The position numbers and the translations under genes were made by a program. Source: Cyclina sinensis (Eukaryota > Mollusca > Bivalvia > Venerida > Veneridae). Taken from it: 64,000 bases of DNA. Location of the stretch: assembly GCA_012932295.1 (NCBI GenBank), contig JAAONU010000016.1, forward strand, positions 16,335,530 through 16,399,529, given 5' to 3'. Position 1 is the stretch's first letter, and each line of letters opens with the position of its first letter. Positions 10,640 through 21,790 of this stretch are shown in pieces. The notes under the pieces were generated by a model. It saw nothing but the letters and a program-made list of their open reading frames with translations. It was not told where the DNA came from and did no database searches.

Positions 10640-12003
10640 AATACTAGGCTGTTGAGGGGGTATAAAGGAGTGAGCTTGTCGGTTGGTTGGTTGGTCTGTC
10701 GGTCCTTCATGGTTTCCAGACGATAACTCATGAAAGGCTTGACAGATTTAAACAATTTTTGGTACACAGATGTAACATCATAAGATACAGGTCAAGTTCG
10801 ACTTTGGGGCTGCTGATGTCAATGTCAAGGTCACTGTTATTAAAAATAGAAAAACAGTTTCTGGACAGTAACTCATGAATGTCTTGACAGATTTAAACAA
10901 TTTTTGGTACACAGGTGTAACATCGATATTGGGGCTGGTGAGGCAAAGGTCAAGGTCACTGTCACTTGAAATAGAAAAACAGTTTTTGGATGATTACACA
11001 TGAAAGGCTAGACAGATTTAAAAATATTTGGTACACAGGTGTAACATCATAAGATACAAGTCACGTTCGATATTGGGTCTGGTGGGGCCAAGGTCAAGGT
11101 CACTGTTACTAAAAATAGAAAAACGGTTTCCTGACAATAACTCATGAATGGCTTGACAGATTTAAACAATTTTTGGTACACAGGTGTAACATCGATATTG
11201 GGGCTGGTGGGGCCAAGGTCAAGGTCACTGTTACTAAAAATAGAAAAGCGGTTTCTGGACAATAACTCATGAATGGCTTGACAGATTTAAACAATTTCTG
11301 GTACACAGGTTTAACATCATAACATACAGGTCAATTTAGATATTGGGGCTGGTGGGGTCAAGGTCACTGTTACTGAAAATAATAAAATGGTTGAAAAATG
11401 GTTTCTGGATGATTACTCATGAAATCTTGACAGATTTAAACAATTATCGGTACACAGGTGTAACATCACAGGACACAGGTCAAGTTTGATATTGGGGCTG
11501 ATGGGGCCAAGGTCAAGGTCACTGTTACTAAAATTAAAAAAATAAATGATTTCTGCTCAATAACTTGTGTTAAGAATAAGATATTGTGATGAGATTTGCT
11601 GTAAAGGTAGCTTCTATGAAGACGATGCTTGGGATTGAAAATTTTGCCAGTTGGGTCAAGGTCACTGTTCGCTTAAACTAAAAATAGAAAAACTGGTTTC
11701 CGGATAATAACTCATGAAAGGCTTGACAGATTTAAACCATTTTTGGTACACAGGTGTAACATCATAAAATACAGGTCAAGTTTGACTTTAAATTGGTGCT
11801 GCTGAGGTCAGTGTCAAGGTCACTGTAACTAAAAATAAAAAAAAGGTTTCTGCTCAATAACTTGAGTTAAGAATAAGATATTATGATGAAACTTTCTTTA
11901 AAGATAGTTTCTATAAAGACGACGATTGGGATTGAAGATTGGGCCAGTTGGATCAAGGTCATCGTTCACTTCACTTAAGAATAGAAAAACAGTTTCTGGA
12001 TGA
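10640..12003 (+). repeat. Tandem array M, about ten GGTCA-bearing units
   Basis: After a 'gttgagggggtataaagg' head and a GTCGGTTGG tract come about ten units. Each runs from 'gtttctggacaataactcatgaatggcttgacagatttaaacaa' to 'ggccaaggtcaaggtcactgttac', with periods of about 110-150 bp. Some units have drifted ('gctcaataacttgtgttaag' type). The core matches the short motif shared by the other families. The right terminus is not identifiable. Confidence 0.65.
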
Positions 12004-12409
12004 TACCTCATGAGTTACAGGAACAGTCAGGGATTTATTCCCAGATGGATAAGGATGAATTTAAACCCAAATATGCACTTGTAAAATTTGATGATGATTG
12101 TGTTTGAAGTAAAGCTCGTGAATGCTCTAGATGTCTTATTCCAGAAGAGATCAGCTAGAGCATCAGCTAGTTCTTCTAGAAAATATACAGTTCAATGGTC
12201 TACCGGTAATATTTTTCTCTATATACAATATTATTAAATATAAAATATATACATATTTCCATGTTTCTTATGTCACTTTATGCCATTGATTCTAAGGTTT
12301 CCAGTTCCAGTATGAAGCACCCATGTGGGGGTATTAATCACCTTTAGTCACTGTGATAGTTTTCACTGGTAATGAATTCCCTTTCTGTGACAATGGACAG
12401 GTCTAGTTT

Positions 12410-12641
12410 TAAATAGCATCTCCTCCTTAGCAAAGAGGTCAGAGTTGATTACCTTTGTTCGGATGTTCTTTATATGAACCTCTTCAAAAATTGTTTAAAG
12501 AATTTATTTTCATCAAGAACTCTGGTTGCTATGGCAACAAAAAGGAAAAATTTTGAAAATCTGACAGGGAGCAGGGCAGCTTTTCAGTTATACAACTACA
12601 ATAGAAAACTTGAAAAATCCCTCTTCTCAGAAACCCTTATC
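12410..12641 (+). repeat. B-like fragment hosting a hAT-like element
   Basis: It contains B-family wording ('agcatctcctcc', 'ctctggttgctatggcaacaaaaaggaaaaa', 'cttctcagaaaccc') and is interrupted at about 12642. Related sequence resumes after 13557. Confidence 0.45.
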
Positions 12642-13556
12642 CACACCTGCCATACGTCCTGGATTGTCCGCGATTGTCCAAGAAATCGAGGGCCTGTCCC
12701 GGAGTCCCGGAAAGACACCCGATGTCCCGGAAAACATGAAAAATGGGCATACCTTTGATCAGGCCAGTCAAATTTTTGACACGCCGCTAATTCTTTAATT
12801 ATTTATTATGATAATATGTTCTGATTCGGCGAATACACTGCGTGTCATTGATAACCAATTAACAAATGACTGCTATCGGCTATCTATTTATTGACTTGCC
12901 GTGCATTAATTAATTTGTAAGATATCTGCCCCTTTCAAAGACTGTCGCCGCGGTAATTGGTGTTAATAGAGATGCTACTTAAAATTAAATTTAATTCAAA
13001 TGCCCGTTGACCTTGCCGACAAAGACTATGATTTTTAAATCATTAACTTGTTTGTGGTTTGTTTGCTGTCGTCGGAATTTGGTATCAATAGAGATGCTGC
13101 TTAAAATTAAACTGAGTTTTTCACATATCGGTCCGACAAAGAAAAGTTAAGTTTCAAAGGTATTCGTGATGAATATTGTAATGTTCGATCAAATCGCGCC
13201 CATACTTGTAATACGAAGCATAGACGACGCTTTCATCTAACACCCATGATTCAACTTGAATTCGAGTTTATGATGTTAATTAATTAATTTTACACAGTTA
13301 TTATTTTATGATTACTGCTACACAATTACTATGCTCTTGCAACTAAAATAAAAGGATGAAACTGATTGTACTGATGTGTATTTGAAACATGTAACAGCCT
13401 TTACAGCCAAAAACAGAATCCCGTCCAATTTTATGTACTGGCAACGGTAGGGCATTGAAAGTATATGAATAGTTGTATGTCCCGGAAAATCAGCTCAAAT
13501 CCTGGAAATTCTATATCAAAATCTCAGAAATGGCCAGAAAAATTATGGCAGGTATG
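12642..13556 (+). mobile_element. hAT-like non-autonomous element
   Basis: The ends are near-perfect inverted repeats: cACACCTGCCATA on the left and TATGGCAGGTATG on the right. Flanking copies of CCTTATCC (12635-12642 and 13557-13564) look like a 7-8 bp target duplication, overlapping the first base of the element by one. Copies of GTCCCGGAAA lie near both ends (12700-12740 and 13475-13490). No transposase is visible. The superfamily call rests on duplication length and terminal form. Confidence 0.6.
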
Positions 13557-14064
13557 CCTTATCCTGTTTCAAAATAATTTCGCATAAATGTTTTTGTTGT
13601 GGCCCTTAATCAAATTTGTTTAAGCTGTGTTGGTTCTTTAAAAAAGCAAAAGCTTCAGGCAGTAGTTTGTCAAGTTTTCACAATACAACTGGACAACTTT
13701 GAAAATCTTCTCCTCAGAAAGCCTTTGCCAAGTTTCAAAGGGTATTTCAAGAAATACTCCTTTGTTGGACCTTCATTATTATATTTATTTGGGTTAGGTG
13801 GGTTAATAGAAATTTTAAATATTTACAAAGTATTTGGATAACAGATTTTAACCTTGACAAACTAATCTACGTTCTTTTATTTTTTTTTTTTAAAGTTAAG
13901 GCAAGGAAAATTGAACTATATCTACAGTGGTTCTAAGATTGCAATAAAGGTCCATCATGACAATCGTGTCTTGATTGTCATCATCTTGCTAATTTTGAAA
14001 ATTAATTTGATAAATAAATATAACTGTGAATGTGCACCTAATGTGTAAGTCCTTCTTATTTCAG
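13557..14064. other. Intron tail before exon 2
   Basis: Continues the B-like fragment to about 13850, then AT-rich intron. It ends in a good acceptor (cttcttatttcag) at 14064. Confidence 0.5.
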
Positions 14065-14307
14065 GCAGATTGTTATGTTGCAGCAATTTCTCCCGATTTA
14101 AATTTGTCAAAAGGGTTCCTCTCAAAATTGATTAGTAAAGCCTGTGGTAGAGAATTGCAAGAAAAGCTCTACAGCGATCGAAGGCATAAGAACTTAGCAG
14201 ATGGAGATCTAATCGTGGTTAATTCATTCAATCTGTCCAAACAAGGTGTCAAAAAACTGATGTTTGGTGTGTTACCTGCTTGGAAAGATTGCCAAAAAAC
14301 ATTGCCA
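14065..14307 (+). CDS. Macro-domain gene, exon 2: first half of macro domain
   Basis: An exon of 81 codons, phase 0 in and out, between ttatttcag and gtaagt. It carries the ADCYVAAISPDLNLSKG segment, a SKLISKACGRELQ helix and a DGDLIVVNSFNLS strand, ending WKDCQKTLP. In order these match the early strands, the alpha helix after loop 1 and the central strand of a macro domain. The usual ADP-ribose loop 1 (Asn plus a Gly-rich stretch before the helix) is replaced by LNLSKG, as I recall for some later macro domains of PARP14-type proteins. Binding without hydrolase activity is therefore more likely than catalysis. The domain is completed by exon 3, more than 12 kb away. Confidence 0.9.
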
Positions 14308-14403
14308 GTAAGTATAACAGTGAAAAACAAGGCTGCATTTGTAAGAAATGCAATGCCACCACATTGTATAGCATTTAATATTTGTAGGAACAAAAGTAGT
14401 TTA
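14308..14403. other. Start of the 12.2 kb intron
   Basis: Donor gtaagt followed by unremarkable intron sequence. The exon's frame runs on by chance past the donor to 14428. Confidence 0.5.
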
Positions 14404-15010
14404 TCATATCCTTGTATACAAGGAGGATGAGCTCCGTCCATCTATCCATCCATCTGTCTGTCTGTCTGTCCATCACACTTTGTGTCAGGTCCATAACTCA
14501 GCCATTCATGCAAGGATTCTGAAATAAGTTTGCACAAATATTCACCATATTAAGACAATGTGTTATGCACAACACCCAGACCCCTACCACCAAGGTCAGG
14601 GTCACACTTAGAGGTCAAATGTTAACATGGTCTGTATTTTCTTGTCCAGAGAATAACTCCGCAAGTGTTTGAAACTTGAAACATAAATAGATAACAGAGG
14701 AAGCGGAGTGTAAAGGAACCACAACTCTGTATAGAATAATTGTCCCCTGCCTTTACGAAGGAAAAAGGGGGATGTAGGGTTGGACTTTGTCTGTCCGTCC
14801 ATCTATCTGTCACACTTTGTGTCCAGTCCATTATTCTGCAATCCATCAAGGGATTTTGAAATGATTTAGCATAAATGTTCTCTATAGGCATAATAAGGCA
14901 ACATGTTTTGCATGACTTTCATACCCCTATCAAGGTCATACCATCCAAAATTTGCTACATCCTGTTGATCACCATTTGTGCCAGGGTGTGTTTTGTGTTG
15001 TGGTTTTATG
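14404..15010 (+). repeat. Two truncated HINE-like fragments
   Basis: The first head ('ccttgtatacaaggaggatgag', a CCTTGTATACAAGG palindrome) is followed by (TCCA)/(TCTG) tracts and a 'gtccataactcagccattcatgcaagg' unit. A second head near 14746 ('cccctgcctttacgaaggaaaaaggggg') leads into TCTGTCCG and a similar unit. Neither has a clear right end. Confidence 0.5.
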
Positions 15011-15440
15011 GACTTTATATGACAAGTGACAAGAGATTAGAATGTTTTAGAAGCCGAAGGAGAAACTGAAAGGTATTTTGTTAATATAATTTTCATACTT
15101 TATATTCAACTTAGATATGATTTTGTATTTGTGTCACAATTTGTGGTTTTGAAATAGTGATTAATACTACACAAATGTATTTTCTGTTGACACATACACG
15201 AGTTATTTCATTTTATTTCTATAATGAATTTATTGTTGCATGTGCAGATCTAGCTAGCATTGATCAAAATTTTTCCATTTAAGTACAAGTATACGATCAT
15301 GGGTGTATAGGGTATATGTAGAACACAGTTAATTATGCATACCTACACAGGTAAATTGAGTATTTTGTTTGGGTCACCAGCCATATTGATTGTTTCTTGC
15401 CATTCATTAAATCAGTCAGTTTTGTAGTTTTACTGATTAA
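15011..15440. other. AT-rich intron
   Basis: I see no gene or repeat signature in this stretch. Confidence 0.45.
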
Positions 15441-15727
15441 ACAGTATGCCGGGCAGACTCAACGTCACATTGGACACCAGTTTAACATTAGCTATACTGT
15501 GGTTGGTCGTGTATGGCAGAGGTACGTGGATACTGGCTCTGTTGTGAACGAGAAGGAAGGGGTCATCCGAGGAAAACAACAGACCTTGATGACTGTTATA
15601 TTGTTAATATGGCTAAATGTGGAATGTTTGAATCCGCCTAAACGTTGAATGCAAACTTCCATGTGGCATCTGGGATTTAAATATGTGAACAGAGATCACG
15701 CTGCCAAAATTTGTGCTCGGAGACCAG
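15441..15727 (+). pseudogene. Tc1-like transposase, N-terminal remnant
   Basis: Frames read AGQTQRHIGHQFNISYTVVGRVWQRY, the paired-like helix-turn-helix typical of Tc1 transposases, then a broken GRPRKTT-like region and a further shifted stretch. Stops and frameshifts make it dead. It is cut at 15727 by a Harbinger-like insertion, and the same gene resumes at 16915. Confidence 0.8.
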
Positions 15728-16911
15728 GGGACCGTTTTATCAACAAAGGCAGTCGTACGCCCGGTCTTATCTTAAGACCGATATTTACGACCGTTCCTAC
15801 GACTTTCGCCAGACCGTTTTATCAAGCTGGTTGTAACTACTCGGTCGCAGCTAAGACTTATTTGCATTGTACGACCTTAAATACAGTGACGCAGTCTGAT
15901 AGGTTACATCCGGTTCGCGTGACTTCCCGCCTAAATGTCAAAATTCGTCTGTCAACATTGTAAACAAAATGGCTGCCAAGAGCAGGAAAGCGAATTGGAA
16001 CGAATTGGAAATATGTTGTTTGGTTGACTCTTGCGTTGAAAACGCAAGACTTATAAATGGAAAGCACACGGACACGACGGAGAAGGAAAAGGGACAGTTT
16101 TAAAAAGAACTGACGGAAAGGTTTTATTTTTTCTACAATGCAGGCGGTATCAGTGCAGATTAAAGTTTCGAGAATAATGATTAATATTATGGAAAACAGT
16201 GTCTAGTAACTGCGAATAGAAAGAAAATATTGTGTACGCTCAGTTTTCTCAGCGTTGTCATCCATACATATAAAAATTTAAATACTAATCTTTATAATAA
16301 TTTGGATGAAACATACATTTCTTTATAATTCTTCAATTATTACAATAAATATCTGGATTTAATCAAATATCTTCTCGTACGAAACTCTGTCCTTAGAACA
16401 TCTTAGATCTGCGGATCTAACATCTTAGATCCGCGGATCTAACTTAGATCCGGTTATTAGTCACACCCCTATACAACATACTGTACACGATTTATTCAAA
16501 GGAAACGGAAAATGTGTTTTCTCTATACCTGCGTCATCACTGGTATTGAATGGGAGCGGTTTGTTGACCTCTCTAGATCTCTCCTTAACAAAGCCTCTAG
16601 CGTTCTTATCCCGTCTCTGTTCATCCTATAATGACTCAAAATGTCTTCATCACGCAGGTCATCTTATTTCACTCTTTCTTTAAAAAGTCTTTGAGAACGG
16701 ACCTGTCCTAATGGCCTAGCTGCCTCAAACGCCGCCATTTTTAAGACTTATGAACGATTTGCAACTGGTTCGATGCAGTCTTAAAGTTACGAAGCTAATT
16801 TACGCCGTCGTAGCTGCGACGTTTTTCATAAAACGGGACTTGGTCGTAAGATTGGGCGTACGACCAAGTCTTACCTGCCACCAGACGTACAACCATTGAT
16901 AAAACGGTCCC
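15728..16911 (+). mobile_element. Harbinger-like element inserted in Tc1
   Basis: The terminal inverted repeats are GGGACCGTTTTATCAA and its reverse complement. CAG is present on both sides (15725-15727 and 16912-16914) as a 3-bp target duplication, which fits PIF/Harbinger. The flanks rejoin cleanly into Tc1 sequence. Inside is the start of a MYB/SANT-type protein (15969-16103). No DDE transposase is seen, so this is a deletion derivative of about 1.18 kb. Confidence 0.8.
15969..16103 (+). pseudogene. MYB/SANT-like protein fragment of a Harbinger element
   Basis: A 44-codon frame begins at the ATG at 15969 and ends TAA at 16101-16103. It starts MAAKSRKANWNELEICCLVD and contains an ENARLINGK motif, closely resembling the first part of the MYB/SANT-like DNA-binding protein that Harbinger elements encode beside the transposase. 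The following sequence stays recognisable for a short way (ELTERF) in a continuing frame, so the stop looks like decay of a longer gene. It is transposon-derived, not a host gene. Confidence 0.65.
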
Positions 16912-16914
16912 CAG

Positions 16915-17588
16915 CTGTCCGCCCCTGGAGGTTTAGGTTGGTTTTTTAACAAGACCACCATAACATTCCACTAGCTAGATAGACTCAGTATAGGTCAGTC
17001 CTGTTTACTGATGAGTCAAAGTTTTGTGTTGCCTTCAATGACAGCAAGAGACATGTGTGACAGCAGAAAAATGAGAGATTCAAGGACTGTTGCATCCAGG
17101 AATAGGATAGCTTTAGTGACCTGTCAGTATTTGATTGGGGTAGGGTCTTCTATCATGGTTCTACTGACTTGTTCCTCATCCCAAACAGCGCTTTGACCAA
17201 TGTTCGCTATCGACATGTGGTCCTTGATGCAATTGTGTGACCTTATACTGGTGCTGTGGGCCAGAACTTTGTCCTTATGGACAATAACACCTGTCCCCAC
17301 CAGACTCATGTTGTCAATGAGTACATTGAATGTGAAGGAATGAAGTGTATAAACTGGCCTGCCTGCTCTCCTGATCTTAATCCGATAGAGCGTGAATGGG
17401 ACATACTCCAACAATGGATCAGTGTGCAGCCAGCTCAACCTCAGACCAGGGAGGACCTAACACTAGTGCTCATTGAGGAGTGGGCAAGAATTCTTCATCC
17501 TGCAATCAGGGAACTAATTCGCAGATCCAGGTGTAGGGCTGTGATTGGTGGTATTTTATTGTATTTTTTTTTATACATAGGTACTTGA
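16915..17588 (+). pseudogene. Tc1-like transposase, C-terminal remnant
   Basis: It continues the gene cut at 15727. The last frame (from about 17256) includes LMDNNTCPHQTHVVNEYIE, WPACSPDLNPIEREWD and LIEEWARI. These are the hallmark C-terminal blocks of Tc1 transposases and carry the second Asp (DNNxxPH) and final Glu (NPIE) of the DDE triad. The 16990-17220 part is spread over two frames with stops, so the copy is inactive. Confidence 0.85.
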
Positions 17589-17646
17589 CTCCCAATCCAC
17601 CCCCCAAACCTGTCACTCCCACCTCACCCCCCTGGTTACTATTTTT
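17568..17646 (+). repeat. T/C-rich unit 'acataggtacttgactcc'
   Basis: A T run, then 'tacataggtacttgactcccaatccaccccccaaacctgtc', then a C-rich stretch. Related units occur at 54280-54425 and 56900-57012, here and at 56.9 kb directly beside D-family repeats. Confidence 0.6.
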
Positions 17647-19134
17647 ATGCCCCACATCGAAGATGACAGCTCACAGGGACCTTCATCCTAAAAACGGTTT
17701 CCAATCAATAACTAGTGAACACTTTGACCTTGGTTCACCAAACTTAGTATGCTGGTTGGTCATCACCAGTAGATGACCCCTATTGATTTTGAGGTCATTA
17801 GGTCAAAGGTCAAGCTCACAGGGACCTTCATCCTAAAAACGGTTTCCGATCAATAACTAGAGAAGCCTTTGACCTAGGCTCACCAAACTTGGTATGCTGG
17901 TTTGTCATCACCAGTAGATGACCCCTATTGGCTTTGAGGTCATTAGGTCAAAGGTCAAGATCAAAGAGACTTTCATCCTAAAAACGGTTTCTGATCAATA
18001 ACTCTAGACAGAGCTTTGACCTTGGTTCATCAAACTTGGTATGCTGGTTGGTCATCACCAGTAGATGACCCCTATTGATTTTGAAGTCATTAGGTCAAAG
18101 GTCAAGCTTAGAGGGACCTTCATCCTAAAAACGGTTTCCGATCAATAACTGGAGAATGCTTTGACTTAGGTTCATCAAACTTGGTATGCTGGTTGGTCAT
18201 CACCAGTTGATTACCCCTATTGATTTTGAGGTCATTAAGTCAAAGGTCAAGCTCACAGCAACCTTCATCCTAAAAACGGTTCCCGATCAATAACTAGAGA
18301 ACGCTTTGACCTAGGCTCACCAAACTTGGTTTGCTGGTTGGTCAACACCAGTAGATGACCCCTATTGACTTTGAGGGCATTAGGTGAAAGGTCAAAATCA
18401 CAGAGACTTTCATCCTAAAAACGGTTTCCGATCGATAACTAGAGAACGCTTTGACCTTGATTCACCAAACTTGGTATGCTGGTTGGTCATCACCAGTAGA
18501 TGACTTTGAGGTCATTAGGTCAAAGGTCAAGCTCACAGGGACCTTCATCCTAAAAACGGTTTCCAATCAATAAATAGAGAACGCTTTGACCTAGTTTCAC
18601 CAAACTTGGTATGCTGGTTGGCCATCACCAGTAGATGACTTTGAGGTCATTAGGTCAAAGGTCAAGATCACAGAGACTTTCATCCTAAAAACGGTTTCTG
18701 ATCAATAACAAGGGAACCCTTTGACCTTGGTTCACCAAACTTGGTGTGCTGGTTGGTCATCACCAGTAGATGACTTTGAGGTCATTAGGTCAAAGGTCAA
18801 GATCACAGAGACTTTTATCCTTAAAACGGTTTCCAATTAATTACTAGAGAACGCTTTGACATAGGTTCACCAAACTTGGTATGCTGGTTGGTCATCACCA
18901 GTAGATGACCCCTATTGACTTTGAGGTCATAAGGTCAAAGGTCAAGATCACAGAGACTTTCATCCTAAAATCGGTTTCAGATCAATAACTAGAGAACGCT
19001 TTGACCTAGGTTCACCAAACTTGGTATGCTGGTTGGTCATCACCAGTAGATGACCCCTATTGATTTTGAGGTCCTTAGGTCAAAGGTCAAGCTCACAGAA
19101 ACTTTCATCCTAAAAATAGTTTCCGGTCACATGC
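17647..19134 (+). mobile_element. HINE-like element D1, about 11 tandem units
   Basis: A decayed head ('atgccccacatcgaagatg') lacks most of the second arm and the TCCG tract. Eleven units of about 135-145 bp follow, each with 'catcctaaaaacggtttccgatcaataactagagaacgctttgacctaggttcaccaaacttggtatgctgg' content and AGGTCAAAGGTCAAG. Alternate units lack a 'cccctattga' segment. The usual right arm and tail are absent, so the right edge is approximate. Confidence 0.75.
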
Positions 19135-20191
19135 TGTCTTTGGACAGGTCTTCTGGTACTTTGACTAGCATGGTGTCTTTTCCAGCAGGTTCTTGTTTAC
19201 CGTTGTAGTTAATCTGACGGAGTACCCAAAGGCGACACAAGTGTTCCACTGAACACCCATCTAGTTAATAAAATGCCTTGTTGATGGACAGAGTGAGAGA
19301 TCATTGACAACTTATAATTGCGGCTCTTGTTTTAACATCATTTACTCAAACAGACTTTCATCACATGATTCCTGCATTAATACTATTGTACTGTTCAAAA
19401 CAAGTTAACAATAAGCAGGTGCTTGTAAGAAAACAGCAAGTGCTTGTATTAACTAAACTATTTCTTACGAAATATTTAACATACATATCAATGAAAAAAT
19501 ATATCAGGTGAGCACTGACCTATCTTAATCAAATAAATTCAGAGGCATTATGATGACAGCATGTGTGTTTGCTTTCGATCAATGGCATATAAAAGTTATA
19601 TTTAAATGAAAACTTTCTGTCATTACTATGTTTTACTTTCTTATTATGAGTTTCCTCCCTTTTCTTCTCTTATGGCTCCTCCCACTTTTTATCTCCTGCA
19701 ATCTTTTTGATATTGCCATATAATATATGTATTATGGAAATTCCAAATCATCTATTAATGTTAATCATGTATAAATGTAAAATTCAAGTGTGCTGTTGTC
19801 AGACTGAAAGAGTTAACTGATCCAGTTACATGTACATTGCGAAAACTCCATGTTGTAGGGTGTCAGACCTGTGGTGTACATGTCCTGAATTTGAGTTTTA
19901 AAAGATGAAAATAACCATCTAGACTTTAATATTGCTGCATGTTATGGGATTACTTATTAGAAGTAAAGATGATATGTGTAAAACTGAGAAATTCAATACT
20001 AGTACTGGATGTATGGTACATTGTACCTCTCGGATATGCATTAAGGTTTTAACAAACTTGCAAGGCTTGATTTTTGGTAACAAATAGCCTCCATAAATTT
20101 TTAATGAATTACCTTGTATTGTTCAAATTTTACATGGTTGACTTTAGAAGTTACACTCAAGCTAGTTTTTTGGGACCATCTCTTGTTTTTT
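19135..20191. other. Mostly unassigned intron
   Basis: Probable ends of other elements are visible: 'gcggctcttgtttt' near 19320 and 'gggaccatctcttgtttt' near 20172. No genes are seen. Confidence 0.4.
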
Positions 20192-20463
20192 AGCTCGACT
20201 TTTTACAAAAAAAAAATCAAGTTATTGCTATAGTCATGGTGTCGTTGCCATTGCCGTTGCCGTCCGAAAACTTTAACATTGATCATAATTTTTTTATTCC
20301 TTGATGGATTATCTTCATACTTGGACACAACAACCCTTTGGACAAAACCTTCAAGATGACAAGACTAAACTTGACCTTGACTCTTAAATGACCTTCATAT
20401 TCAAGGTCAAAATATCAAATTTTGCTTAAATTGGCCATAACTTTATTATTAGTAGGTGGATTG

Positions 20464-21036
20464 CAGGGTTCGCACAGGACTTAAAAAGTCCTTGAATTTG
20501 ATTCCTTCCTTGAAAAGTACTTGAATTCAATGTTTCCTTGAAAAACACCCCAAAAGGTACTTGAATTTAGCGTTTTGTCCTGGAATTCTGCAAATCTATC
20601 CTTGAAAATACAAAAACATTCTAAAATAATACATTTTTTGAAAATGTTATTGACAGTATTTTACTTTTTTCGTACAATCGCGATTTTCGGCAGGCCTCCA
20701 CACCCCGAGATAATTTTATTGACCGGACAATGGTATCTGACTATTAGACTTTTATTCATCAACAATGGCTGTGCCCGTATAGCAATCAGTATTATTTGTG
20801 AGCATGCTTTAAAATGGGTAAAACGGGTAAGAAATGCTCGTTTCAACAAAGTTGGCTGACGAAGTACAATTGGATATTAAAATGTGTTTTTTTACTGATT
20901 TATACACATTTGTGCATTTTAAATGTTTTCCAGGGCTTAAAATTCATATCAAATGAGTCCTTGAAAAACAATATTTTTCCTTGAAATTCCTGGAAAAGTC
21001 CTTGAATTTTTAGATGAAATTTCTGTATGAACCATG
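20464..21036 (+). mobile_element. hAT-like element nested in G1
   Basis: The ends CAGGGTTCGCACAG and CTGTATGAACCATG are imperfect inverted repeats. The flanks repeat GTGGATTG/ATGGATTG (7 of 8), matching one site in the G repeat. Both ends are rich in 'aaaagtccttgaattt' motifs. No transposase is visible. The exact right edge is uncertain by 2-3 bases. Confidence 0.6.
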
Positions 21037-21333
21037 GATTGTCTTCATACTTGGACACAACAACCCTTTGGCCAAGATCTTCAAGTGAACCAGACTCAAC
21101 TTGACCTTGACTCATAAATGACCTTCACCTTCAAGGTCAAAATATTGAATTTTGCTAAAATTGACCATAACTTTCGTATTTATGGTTGGATTTGATTTAT
21201 ACTTGGACCAAACAACACTTATGACAAAACCGACATGTTGAATAACTCAGATTTGACCATGACCTTAAAATGACCTTGACTGTCAAGGTCAGATGATTGA
21301 ATTTTGCTTAAATTGTCAACTTTTTCATTTATT

Positions 21334-21790
21334 ATGCTCCCCGAAGGGCAAGCATATAGTTGCCGCTTTGTTCGTCCATTCGTCCTTCCGTCATAATTTT
21401 GTCCCGAGCATAACACAAAAACTATGAGAGATATCAAGACCAAACTTCATAGATAGTTTGATCTCATTGATGAGCAGTGCAGTGCACAAGAACCATAACT
21501 CTTGCTTTATTAGTTTTTTAGTTATTGCCCTTTGAAATTTCTCATACTTATTTTTTGTCCGCGGCATATCTCACCAAGTATAAGAGATATTAACATGAAA
21601 CTTTATTGGTAGATAGATCTCTATGAGGAGAAGTGCAGCGTGCAAGAACTGTAACTCTATTTTGCATAATTTAGGAGTTATTGCCCTTTGTTATTTTTGA
21701 TACTTTAAAAAAAGTACATATTAAACAATAGCCGTTTTGAAATTGGCATTTATTCGGGGAGCATCCATCGGTTCCACCGATTTCTTGTTT
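21334..21790 (+). mobile_element. HINE-like element F1 nested in G1
   Basis: Left arm ATGCTCCCCGAA, weak second arm, TTCGTCC tract, two units, third arm TTCGGGGAGCAT, then an ATCGGT/ACCGAT hairpin and TTCTTGTT. The G1 flanks join to 'tcatttatt' + 'tatagg', the same wording found uninterrupted at about 22083-22095. The insertion therefore made no target duplication. Confidence 0.85.

Noticed and set aside
17124..17438. 104-codon minus-strand open frame
   Set aside because: Antisense to the Tc1 transposase remnant, which has the clear protein motifs on the + strand.
17647..19134. CRISPR-like regular array
   Set aside because: Units are contiguous and about 140 bp long, without unique spacers between short repeats, in a eukaryotic intron. 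It is a minisatellite body of a mobile element.
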